A DNA stretch of 64,000 nt from Chitinophaga pollutisoli (GTDB lineage: Bacteria; Bacteroidota; Bacteroidia; Chitinophagales; Chitinophagaceae). The DNA is taken from positions 2,108,001-2,172,000 of the forward strand of contig NZ_CP149822.1 in the NCBI RefSeq assembly GCF_038396755.1. The letters run 5' to 3'. This document shows, piece by piece, positions 17,511-24,820 of the stretch. The notes below the pieces were generated by a model, which was not told where the DNA came from, searched no databases, and worked only from the letters and a program-made list of their open reading frames with translations. Position 1 is the stretch's first letter. Each line of letters opens with the position of its first letter. A program made the position numbers and the translations under genes.

Positions 17511-18704
17511 CTATAAATACCATTTTTTATAGCGCAGCAGCCCTTCCAGGAAATAGTAATCGGCGTAGGTCAACGGTACATCCACTTCCGAATTGGCGAG
17601 AAAATGCCCTACACTGTTTTTCAACAGGAAGCCGCCGTTCTCACCCGGTTTTGCGCGGTATGCCGGCGAGCCCAGCGATTGCAGCATGGTGGCCGCAGCG
17701 GATACGTACTGTTGCCTTTCCTGCCTGTTCACGTGCCGCCCCAGCTCCAGCAGCGCAGAAGCTGCAATGGCGCCAGCGGATGCGTCGCGGGAAGTAGGCA
17801 TCTGCGGCGCGTTGTAATCCCAATATGGAATTTTATCGGCGGGCAGGTTGGGATGCGTTAAGATGAACTGCGCGATGTTCCTTGCGTGGTCGAGGTATTT
17901 TTGGTCGCGGGTGAAACGGTACATCAGCGTGAAACCATACAGTCCCCATGCCTGGCCGCGGCTCCAGGCCGAAGTATCGTGTGCACCCTGTCCATTTACT
18001 TTCTGGATAACCGTGCCTTTATCGAGATCATAATCCACGATATGGAAAGTACTATGATCGGGGCGATAGTGGTTTTTCAGCGTGGTGTTGGCGTGGGTAA
18101 TGGCGATCTCACGGAAACGCGGGTCTCCACCCTGCTGGGCTACCCAGAGCAATTGTTCCAGGTTCATCATGTTATCGATGATCACGGGGCAGTTCAGCCT
18201 TTTGTTTTTATTCCAGGATTGGATGGATTGGATGGAAGGTTGGTAACGGGTGATTTGATACACCGCCGCCGTGTCTACCACATCTTTATATTTTTTATCT
18301 CCGGTGATGCGGTAAGCGTTGCCGAAGGAGCAATAAATCATAAACCCGATATCATGGTTGCCGGTGTACCGTTTTTCCTTCTCGAGAATGGCGAGGCGCT
18401 GTTCCGCTTCGGCTTTCACGGCCGGGTCTTTGGTGTATTCATAGAGGTACCATAGCGTTCCGGGATAAAACCCGCTGCACCACCATTCGGTGTCGGAAGT
18501 TACGGACCGGCCGTTCTGGAAAGTGCGGGGCATCCGGTGGGCCGGGGTACTGTCTTTCAACACCTGGTACTGCTTTACTGCGAATCGCATGTTTTCATCT
18601 ATCAATGTACGCATGTCTTTTTTCGACACCTGCTGGGCGGATGCGGCCGCCGGGATAACGAGGAATGCCAGCGCCGTGGCCCATTTACCGATTTGGGAAG
18701 TCAT
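17511..18704 (-). CDS. GH88 unsaturated glucuronyl/galacturonyl hydrolase
   Basis: A 397-residue protein with a signal peptide (cleavage near AASAQQ). It belongs to GH88, enzymes that hydrate and release the 4,5-unsaturated uronic acid left at chain ends by polysaccharide lyases. Family marks are WWCSGFYPGTLWYLYE, CPVIIDNMMNLEQLLW (with the likely catalytic Asp) and HDTSAWSRGQAWGLYG. It is a paralogue of the GH88 encoded at 44600-45799 and shares its motifs along the full length. It stands alone, but 42 bases upstream of the start lies the TGCAAACGTTTGCA palindrome also found near the uronate genes, so it is probably co-regulated. Periplasmic location is likely. Confidence 0.9.
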   Translation of the reverse strand: MTSQIGKWATALAFLVIPAAASAQQVSKKDMRTLIDENMRFAVKQYQVLKDSTPAHRMPRTFQNGRSVTSDTEWWCSGFYPGTLWYLYEYTKDPAVKAEAEQRLAILEKEKRYTGNHDIGFMIYCSFGNAYRITGDKKYKDVVDTAAVYQITRYQPSIQSIQSWNKNKRLNCPVIIDNMMNLEQLLWVAQQGGDPRFREIAITHANTTLKNHYRPDHSTFHIVDYDLDKGTVIQKVNGQGAHDTSAWSRGQAWGLYGFTLMYRFTRDQKYLDHARNIAQFILTHPNLPADKIPYWDYNAPQMPTSRDASAGAIAASALLELGRHVNRQERQQYVSAAATMLQSLGSPAYRAKPGENGGFLLKNSVGHFLANSEVDVPLTYADYYFLEGLLRYKKWYL

Positions 18705-18746
18705 ATTGCGTCTTTTTAACTGTAAAACGGGAATTTAACCTGAAAC

Positions 18747-18760
18747 TGCAAACGTTTGCA
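18747..18760. promoter_or_regulatory. LacI-type operator upstream of GH88
   Basis: A perfect 14-bp palindrome TGCAAACGTTTGCA, with the central CG typical of LacI-family sites, lies between the divergent GH88 and nuclease genes. The same sequence recurs at 50757-50770, and with one mismatch at 59108-59121. Confidence 0.7.
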
Positions 18761-18812
18761 TAAAAATAATAAGCCATCCGGATTATCCAAGGAATTTTTG
18801 GATCTTGCGGGC

Positions 18813-19283
18813 ATGCGACTTGTTTTACTATTCTTTTTAATATTTACGAGCTGCGCAACCAGCGCACAAACCGGGAAAGTGGTATCGGTAAAAGATGGCG
18901 ATACAATAGAAATGATGATAAATGGGAAAGCGGTCCGCATCCGGTTGTTCGGTGTGGATGCGCCGGAGAAAGGGCAGCCCTTCGGTGAAAAGGCCCGGCA
19001 ATATTGCGCGGACCTTTGTTTCAACAAAACCGTGCGGATGGTCAAAAAAAACAAGGATCAGTATGGACGGATCGTGGCGGAAGTGTACCTGCCCGACGGC
19101 TCTTCCCTGAACCACCGCCTCGTAGCCGCCGGCTTCGCGTGGCATTACACCCAGTTCAGCAACAGCCAGGAACTGGCACGCGCCCAGGAAAAGGCGAAAC
19201 TGGAAAAATCGGGGCTATGGGCCGGCAAAAGCCCGATCGCTCCCTGGAACTGGCGGAAGCAACACCGCCGCATGGCCCGATAA
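18813..19283 (+). CDS. Thermonuclease-like (SNase) nuclease
   Basis: A protein of 156 residues if started at 18813, which gives a signal peptide MRLVLLFFLIFTSCATSAQ; an upstream ATG at 18756 would put 19 odd residues before it and overlap the operator. The SNase fold is shown by VKDGDTIEM, IRLFGVDAPE, KDQYGRIVAEVYLPDG and GFAWHYTQFSN, the usual Arg/Glu/Asp active-site frame. It is likely an exported Ca-dependent nuclease. The thioesterase gene follows after 16 bases. Confidence 0.85.
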   Translation: MRLVLLFFLIFTSCATSAQTGKVVSVKDGDTIEMMINGKAVRIRLFGVDAPEKGQPFGEKARQYCADLCFNKTVRMVKKNKDQYGRIVAEVYLPDGSSLNHRLVAAGFAWHYTQFSNSQELARAQEKAKLEKSGLWAGKSPIAPWNWRKQHRRMAR

Positions 19284-19299
19284 CCGAACATCATTATAC

Positions 19300-19773
19300 A
19301 TGGCAACACCTCAGCACTCCGTTACCCTCCGTTTCCTCGCCGAACCCTCTGATGTAAATTTCGGCGGCAAAGTACATGGCGGATCCGTAATGAAATGGAT
19401 CGACCAGGCCGGCTTTACCTGCGCAGCCAACTGGAGCGGGCAATACTGCGTAACCGTTTATGTAGGCGGCATCAGATTCTACAAGCCCATTGCCATCGGC
19501 GACCTCGTGGAAATCGACGCTTCCATCATCTACACCGGTAACACCAGCATGCACATCTCCATCCATGTTTACGCCGGCAATCCGCGGCAGCAGGAGAAAA
19601 TCAAAACCACCCATTGCATCATGGTGTTTGCCGCCATCGATGAAAATGGGCAAACTGCGCCCGTGCCCAAATGGACGCCGCGCACAGAACAGGAATTGAA
19701 TATGGAGCAGTACGCCCATCGGCTGATGGACCTGCGGAAGAATATCGAAGATGAAATGAAGCCCTACCTGTAA
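19300..19773 (+). CDS. Hotdog-fold acyl-CoA thioesterase
   Basis: A 157-residue single hotdog domain of the YciA/BACH acyl-CoA thioesterase group. The segment DVNFGGKVHGGSVMKWIDQAG contains the family's conserved Asn-x-x-Gly and the helix with the catalytic Asp; KPIAIGDLVEIDASI follows. It hydrolyses acyl-CoA in the cytoplasm, with chain length unknown. It probably shares a transcript with the nuclease gene, although the two functions are unrelated. Confidence 0.85.
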   Translation: MATPQHSVTLRFLAEPSDVNFGGKVHGGSVMKWIDQAGFTCAANWSGQYCVTVYVGGIRFYKPIAIGDLVEIDASIIYTGNTSMHISIHVYAGNPRQQEKIKTTHCIMVFAAIDENGQTAPVPKWTPRTEQELNMEQYAHRLMDLRKNIEDEMKPYL

Positions 19774-19776
19774 CCC

Positions 19777-20400
19777 TTAAGCAATGGCGCGGCTGAGCGC
19801 CTGGGCCTGGCCGGCCGTATATACGGCGGTCAACAGTTCCCTGCGGGGAATCGGCCGGTCAAACAGGTTGTCGGTGAAAGCCCATGCAATGCGCTGGCTT
19901 TGCCCGAGCACGTACACCGCCGGCAGTGGCGCATTCTCCTCGAATCCGGAAAGGCGCGCCCACAAGGGATCCGTTTCCGCGTAAATACCTGCGCTCTTCG
20001 CAATTTTGAAATCTTTATCGTACGCCAGCGCAAACGGTACGCCCAGCACCTTCAGGTCTTCCACCGGATCACTGGAAACTACCAGCAACTGCCCTCCCAT
20101 CACCTGGATATCCGCATACAAATCTTCCAGCTGCTGCAAAAACGGTTTTGAATAGCCGTTCCAGTGGCGGGAATAAAACGCCAGCACCAGCGGCTGGTTC
20201 AGCAACTCGCTGCCCACGATGTAAGCGCCCCCCGTGCCGAGGAACGAAAACGGCACCACGAAATCCTCGCGGTGCAAATGGAAAAGCGGCAGTGTGGAGC
20301 CTTCAGCAACAGGCTGGATGGGGGTGCGGTCTTTGGGACGGGTCGAAACGATGTCGTACCGGATAGGGGGAAGATCTGCGTAGCGGTTGTTGGTGTACAT
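19777..20400 (-). CDS. Peroxiredoxin-like protein lacking the active-site cysteines
   Basis: The start at 20400 (MYTNNRYADLPP) is preferred over 20445, because a good promoter -7 element covers 20443-20450 and transcription would begin after it. The 207-residue protein has the thioredoxin/AhpC fold: ILxF-like strand LVLAFYSRHWNGYSK, then QLEDLYADIQVMGGQLLVVSSDPVEDL. In the related peroxiredoxin-like families the first segment normally reads W-C-P-Y-C. Here both cysteines are replaced, W-N-G-Y-S, so classical thiol peroxidase chemistry should not be possible. The role may be structural or in binding. Confidence 0.75.
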   Translation of the reverse strand: MYTNNRYADLPPIRYDIVSTRPKDRTPIQPVAEGSTLPLFHLHREDFVVPFSFLGTGGAYIVGSELLNQPLVLAFYSRHWNGYSKPFLQQLEDLYADIQVMGGQLLVVSSDPVEDLKVLGVPFALAYDKDFKIAKSAGIYAETDPLWARLSGFEENAPLPAVYVLGQSQRIAWAFTDNLFDRPIPRRELLTAVYTAGQAQALSRAIA

Positions 20401-20442
20401 AAAATGAAGGTTGGTTTGTGATGCTGATTTCAAATGACAATA

Positions 20443-20475
20443 CAAAGATAGGAAGAAATACTATTAGTCCACAAA
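20443..20475 (-). promoter_or_regulatory. Promoter of the redoxin gene with overlapping inverted repeat
   Basis: The -7 TATCTTTG (20443-20450) and -33 TTTG (20472-20475) are 21 bases apart. A 7-bp inverted repeat AGTCCAC/GTGGACT (20466-20486) overlaps the -33 element and may be an operator. Confidence 0.6.
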
Positions 20476-20493
20476 ACTAGTGGACTTTTTTTA

Positions 20494-20534
20494 TAAAAAG
20501 AGAAACCCGCCGGAGTAGCGGGTTTCTCTTTTTA
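20494..20534. terminator. Bidirectional terminator downstream of yceI-like gene
   Basis: A 17-bp perfect stem TAAAAAGAGAAACCCGC/GCGGGTTTCTCTTTTTA with A and T tracts on both sides ends the minus-strand YceI gene and insulates the redoxin promoter. Confidence 0.85.
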
Positions 20535-20551
20535 TCTAAACGGGTAGATCC

Positions 20552-21124
20552 TTATTGTTTCACGAATTCGCCGTCTGCGATGATGTTGACTTCGTCGCTG
20601 AGCATCTGTGCGGGGAATTTGGCGCCGATGTTGAAATCGCTGCGTTTGATGCTGCCGGTAACACGGAAACCTGCGGTGGGCTTTTTGCTCATCGGGTTTT
20701 CGATGGTGCCGCGGTACCAGAGTTCGAGGGTCACGGGTTTGGTCACGCCATGGAGGGTGAGGTCGCCGGTGATGCTGTATTTACCGTTGCCCAGGCTTTT
20801 CAGCGAAGAGCTTTTGAAAGTCAGGTTGGCGTTGGTGGCTGCGTCGAAGAAATCGGGGGATTTCAGGTGGTTGTCACGCTGCTCGATGCCGGTGTTGATA
20901 GAACCGGTTTCAGCGGTGAGGGTGAACACGCCATCGCTGAAGTCAGCTTTGGAAGCGCTCACGGCGGCTTCAAATTTGGTAAAAGAACCAGATACGGTTG
21001 AAAGGCCCAGGTGCTGGATGTCAAATTTCAGTTGGGAGTGCGCGCCGTCGGACTTCCAGGTGGATTGTGCAAAGGCGCCAACGGATACTGCCATCGCCAG
21101 CAGGAGGCTCATTACTTTTTTCAT
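20552..21124 (-). CDS. YceI family periplasmic protein
   Basis: A 190-residue exported protein with signal peptide ending AVSVGAFAQ. The lipocalin-like YceI domain is shown by WKSDGAHSQLKFDIQHLG, FTLTAETGSINTGIEQRD, HLKSPDFFDA and ITGDLTLHGVTKPVTLEL. Family members bind isoprenoid lipids in the periplasm and are often induced by stress. The divergent HxlR regulator gene and a pair of palindromes between them suggest that HxlR controls this gene. It has its own -7 element at 21156-21163. Confidence 0.9.
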   Translation of the reverse strand: MKKVMSLLLAMAVSVGAFAQSTWKSDGAHSQLKFDIQHLGLSTVSGSFTKFEAAVSASKADFSDGVFTLTAETGSINTGIEQRDNHLKSPDFFDAATNANLTFKSSSLKSLGNGKYSITGDLTLHGVTKPVTLELWYRGTIENPMSKKPTAGFRVTGSIKRSDFNIGAKFPAQMLSDEVNIIADGEFVKQ

Positions 21125-21155
21125 ATGTCGTGCTGTTTGGTTATGAACAGGATTG

Positions 21156-21163
21156 CAAACTTA
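21156..21163 (-). promoter_or_regulatory. -7 promoter element of the yceI-like gene
   Basis: TAAGTTTG on the minus strand fits TAnnTTTG and is 32 bases before the start codon. A convincing -33 partner is not seen, as expected for an activated or repressed promoter. Confidence 0.45.
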
Positions 21164-21191
21164 TGTACATTTGCTTTCAACTTGTTAGTAG

Positions 21192-21223
21192 TTACCTAAA
21201 GGTAAGTAGTTACTTTGAGGTAA
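21192..21223. promoter_or_regulatory. Tandem operator pair, probably for HxlR
   Basis: Two palindromes TTACCTAAAGGTAA (21192-21205) and TTACTTTGAGGTAA (21210-21223) are 18 bases apart start to start, with half-sites TTACCT/AGGTAA. They sit in the divergent region between the yceI-like and hxlR-like genes, where an autoregulated HxlR dimer would bind. Confidence 0.6.
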
Positions 21224-21264
21224 GTTTAAGGTTATTCGAGGTTCGATACAAAGAAAACAGGGCT

Positions 21265-21636
21265 ATGTTAAAGTTACAAACAATTTCGGCAGAATGGGAA
21301 ACCTGTACGGCATTATCTGCGGTACAGGATGCGTTGTATGTGCTCCACGGCAAATGGAAGCTGCCGATCATCGTAGCGCTCAGTTCCGGCAATAAACGGT
21401 TCAACGAATTGCAGAAAACGGTGCCGGGCATCGCGGCGAAAGTGCTTTCCCACGAGCTGAAAGAACTGGAGCTCAACGGGTTTGTTACCCGTCGGGTACA
21501 CGATACCACCCCGGTGCTGGTGGAATATTGCATCACCGATTACAGCAATACGCTGGGCGAAGTGGTGGACGCCCTCCGCAAATGGGGCACCCAGCATAAG
21601 GAAAACATCCGCCGGCAATTGAAGAAAGTGGATTAG
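21265..21636 (+). CDS. HxlR/DUF24 family transcriptional regulator
   Basis: A 123-residue winged-helix protein starting at 21265; the frame is open further upstream but the ATG here gives the usual HxlR length. Family marks are ALYVLHGKWKLPIIVAL (DUF24 motif), KRFNELQKTVPGIAAKVLSHELKELE as the recognition region, and VEYCITDYSNTLGEVVDALRKWG. C12 or so (WETCTALS) could serve as a redox-sensing cysteine as in HypR/YodB. It is likely the regulator of itself and the divergent yceI-like gene through the tandem operators. Its stop overlaps the stop of a convergent gene. Confidence 0.9.
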   Translation: MLKLQTISAEWETCTALSAVQDALYVLHGKWKLPIIVALSSGNKRFNELQKTVPGIAAKVLSHELKELELNGFVTRRVHDTTPVLVEYCITDYSNTLGEVVDALRKWGTQHKENIRRQLKKVD

Positions 21637-22224
21637 TCGAGCCGCTGGCGGAGGTAATTCCCCAGCTCCTTCCCGGCGCGCGCGTAGGCGGCGCCGATGC
21701 GGGCCCCCGGTTCCGTTGTCGGGCGCGCTGCTTTCGCCTGCCGCCTCGTCGATCTGGATTTTCACGACCACTTTACCGGTCTGCGTATCCATCACCGTGA
21801 CGGTACCTTTCAGTTTGGCGGACTTGCGGATGATGCCCGATTGCCCTGGTTCGATGTAAACGGAGCTGAAAACCAGTTGATAGCGGGTATCGGGATGTTC
21901 CCCGATTTCTTTTTCCGAAAATTTCCGGAGGGATTCCAGGAACTGGGGCTCGTAGAATTTCGATTTGTCGCCCACCCACATTTCTTCCCAGGCATATCCG
22001 CTCCCGGGAGCCCTTTTTTCGGCGTCGGCTTTCTTCTTACGGATATAATTCGCTTCTCTTCCCAAATCCCCCACCATTAGTTTATCGTATTTATATATGA
22101 TATGGAAGGTATCGATGCCTTTGAGCGCGTCGATCATACCGGAGGAAACGTCGATTTTCTGGGCTGTGGCCGAAAAAGCCAGCGCCAGCAGCGGGCACAG
22201 GAAAAATAATGTACGGGATCTCAT
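21633..22224 (-). CDS. Secreted protein of unknown function, frameshifted near the C-terminus
   Basis: The start at 22224 gives MRSRTLFFLC and a signal peptide ending FSATAQ; the longer upstream start is unlikely. The protein continues normally (GIDTFHIIYKYDKLMVG, YQLVFSSVYIEPG, GTVTVMDTQTGKVVVKIQID) to DNGT. There, a run of five G (plus-strand C5 at 21704-21708) is one base short, and the frame runs on into antisense of hxlR. With one more base it ends sensibly, GARIGAAYARAGKEL, at a stop overlapping the hxlR stop (about 197 residues). No known domain. Confidence 0.6.
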
Positions 22225-22792
22225 GGTTCGGCTGTTATGCGGATAAATATAAATCTTTTCAGCCATCTGAGAAGGTCAAAAAAATGGGCACCCACGAAGG
22301 ATGCCCGTATGGTTGCTTTCTTGCGGGTATTGCAGGTTGATTTTTGATGAAGGAACGGTATCGCCCGTCCGCGCAATATAGAGTAGCAACTAAGACCGGT
22401 ACTGCGGCCTGCTTCATGGTTGGTTGCTGCATTAAACGGATAGCATGGGCACAAGATACGCTCCTCCCCGCCCCGGCGCCATCCATTCACTGAAAACTGA
22501 AAAGCCGGTGACAACGCTTCTCCAACTGCGCCGCCGCCCATCCGCCCGGATGAACAAATTCACCGGAACCCGCCGCCGCAAACCCGGAATTTAGACATTT
22601 CATAAAAGAATCCGGCCGTACGGCAGGGAAATCACCGACTAATTCGTGACCAATCCATGACATACCAAAAACGGGCGCTACACAACCATTCCGCCGGAGG
22701 TATTGTTTCAGTAGATAATTCATCCATTTGCTTTCGCATCGTATCTCACAACCACACCGTATCTGTTCATTACCATAAAACCGCGTACTTCC
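22225..22792. other. 568-base intergenic region with one possible minus-strand terminator
   Basis: No convincing gene. A hairpin GGGCA/TGCCC at 22286-22306 is followed on the minus strand by a T7 run (22278-22284), which looks like a terminator without an obvious upstream gene. The open frames here have atypical codon content. Confidence 0.35.
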
Positions 22793-23736
22793 ATGCCAAT
22801 GAAAACATCCGCAGGTATCCTGCAGGGGGCGAACTTTGAATTCACCATGAAAATCCCCCGACTTACCATGAAAGCCTTATCCATGATGCCATTGCCCATT
22901 ACAACAGCAGTTCCGGCGGCGATATGCTCACCCAATACTTCCACGACCCGTACGTACATGTATGGTTATACGAATCCCGGCAGTTGGCAATACAGGAGCT
23001 GATGGTTAGGATCGCCTCAACCGCCACAGTCGCGCTTTACAATCTGGAAGGCACTGCCCGCTTGCTCACCCGCGGCCGCGGCGCCCTGGAGCTCGAAGCC
23101 AACAGCTACCAGATCCTCCGGCTGCAACCGGAAAGCCACCGCCTGGAACTGGCGGAAGGCCGCCACGTTTTCCTCCTCCTGTTCCTCTCACCCACCATTC
23201 AATCGCTGGTGAGCCATGATTCGATCGTGGCGCCTTACGCGCAACCTCCCGCCGGCACCTTGTGCAAAACGCGGCTCAATCAGATCCTCAGCCTCTACCA
23301 GCCGCTGCTGAAAGGCGATATCTGGCGATTGAAACGACAGGTCCTGCTGCTCGACCTGCTCTTCCATACGCTCGATGATGCGGGCATCCAATACCGCCTG
23401 GAGGACATGGACGTTTACCATAACGACTACCAGACGCTCAACCGCGTGAAATCCTATATCGCGGAAAACATCGACAAAAAGCTCTCGATCGCCCACCTGG
23501 CAAAACATTTCGGCGTGCAGCCCACACAGTTGCGGCGCGGATATTACCGGGTGTTCCACCAGCATTTGTGCGATTATATCCGGGATCTGCGGCTGGATAA
23601 GGCCCGCCGGTTGTTGACGCAGACGGGGCTGCCGGTCCATGAGATCGCATGGGAGGTGGGATATGAGTCTGCAGCGGGGTTTTCGCGGGTTTTCTCGCAT
23701 TATTACCAGCAGCCGCCGATGGACATCCGGAAGTGA
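22793..23736 (+). CDS. AraC family transcriptional regulator (N-terminal frameshift)
   Basis: The C-terminal 100 residues are a clear AraC DNA-binding domain: KLSIAHLAKHFGVQPTQLRR as first HTH and PVHEIAWEVGYESAAGFSRVF as second. The intact ATG frame starts at 22924, but the frame is open for about 80 bases before it and lacks a start. An ATG at 22793 leads in another frame to FEFTMKIP; one extra C in the run 22855-22859 joins it as KIPPTYHESLIHDAIAHY, giving an N-terminal sensing domain of normal size. So the true gene probably begins at 22793 or 22799 and has a one-base deficit. The target is unknown. Confidence 0.75.
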
Positions 23737-23881
23737 GGGGATTGTACGAATGAAAAAAATGCAAAGAAATCTGTCGATCCGGATATTGGAAAATAAAATT
23801 AGAAGAGTAGATTTACATATAGAAGCATGAACGGCATGAGAATGCACAACAGACTGAGAACGATTCATGCCACGCTAAATA

Positions 23882-24382
23882 ATGTCTGCAACACGAAAGA
23901 AACTAGCATCTAAACAGCAATTAAACCGGGTATCTATGAAGCAAAAGAAGTTGCTTGAGAGCATAGTGTTTTTCCTCTTTCTATTCTGGATATATGCCGC
24001 TGTGGTGAAATTGGCGGATATCAGCTTATGGAGGTTCCGTTTAAAGGAGCAGCCGTTCGACGATGTATTCGCGGAGCCGCTGGCCTGGGGATTACCGGTA
24101 CTGGAATTTGTTATTGCCGCGTTAATGATATCTGCGCGGACGGTGAAGTGGGGGTTGTACATGGGGGCTGCGTTGCTGGTGGTTTTTAGCGTGTATATTG
24201 GAATGATTCAGTTGAATTTCTTTTCACATGTCCCGTGTAGTTGTGCGGGGATAGTAAAGTCTTTCGGATGGACGGAGCATTTAATTTTCAACCTGGTGAT
24301 ATTGGCCGTAACGATGTATGCCATTCTCCGAATAAATAGAATGCAAAGTGGCCCGGCTCCCTCTTTGGTGCAGTTGTCCTGA
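23882..24382 (+). CDS. MauE/DoxX-like membrane protein
   Basis: About 166 residues (148 if started at the second Met at 23936) with four hydrophobic segments: SIVFFLFLFWIYAAVVKLAD, LEFVIAALMI, GAALLVVFSVYIGMIQL and LIFNLVILAVTMYAIL. The MauE-type CSC pair (PCSCAG) lies after the third segment. MauE-like proteins of Bacteroidota are thought to handle disulfides or quinones at the inner membrane. It lies just upstream of a small cysteine-containing secreted protein and may help fold it. Confidence 0.65.
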   Translation: MSATRKKLASKQQLNRVSMKQKKLLESIVFFLFLFWIYAAVVKLADISLWRFRLKEQPFDDVFAEPLAWGLPVLEFVIAALMISARTVKWGLYMGAALLVVFSVYIGMIQLNFFSHVPCSCAGIVKSFGWTEHLIFNLVILAVTMYAILRINRMQSGPAPSLVQLS

Positions 24383-24542
24383 GTCTACACACAACACTTT
24401 CTCCTTTACTGTTTTTGCCAACTTTCCCGTTCCCTTTAATTTTTTTATCAGCTAGCATTTGCAACGGCAGGAAACTGCCTCTTGTATTTGTATTTATTTA
24501 CATCTAAGTATCGTATTGCTCTCACAGAAAAAAAGTTTTATT

Positions 24543-24815
24543 ATGAAAAAGCTCAAAATTGGCTTAATCGCAATTGCATTGATTGTTGGTGGTGTTCAGG
24601 CGTATGGGGGATTGAGGTTTACAACTTATTATTGCGAACCAGGAATAATCATCTCTGACCCATGGTATATCGTGGCAGCTAATTCACCTGCATTTTCATG
24701 TAGTGGCGGTACTTTATTTAACAATATTTGCACGTTCAGTACTAGTGGTTCATATGGAGTTGGACAAATAGTCTCAAGTACTAACTGTACTGTTCAATCA
24801 TCATATGAAGATTAA
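24543..24815 (+). CDS. Small secreted cysteine-containing protein
   Basis: A 90-residue protein; the ATG at 24543 gives a signal peptide MKKLKIGLIAIALIVGG ending near VQAYG. The mature part has about 70 residues with four cysteines (YYCEPG, FSCSGG, NICTFS, TNCTVQ) and many Ser/Thr/Asn residues, fitting two disulfides. Similar small exported proteins occur beside MauE-like genes in Sphingobacteriia and Chitinophagia, but I do not recognise a named family with certainty. It is AT-rich and converges on the SusD gene with 5 bases between stops. Confidence 0.65.
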   Translation: MKKLKIGLIAIALIVGGVQAYGGLRFTTYYCEPGIIISDPWYIVAANSPAFSCSGGTLFNNICTFSTSGSYGVGQIVSSTNCTVQSSYED

Positions 24816-24820
24816 GTTTT

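Noticed and set aside
21313..22266. A 317-residue minus-strand frame running through hxlR
   Set aside because: Its C-terminal third is antisense of hxlR; a single missing base at 21704-21708 restores a natural stop at 21633.
22221..22723. Short minus-strand frames of 75-106 codons upstream of the AraC gene
   Set aside because: Atypical composition, mutual overlap and no start signal; only the possible terminator at 22278-22306 hints at a transcript.
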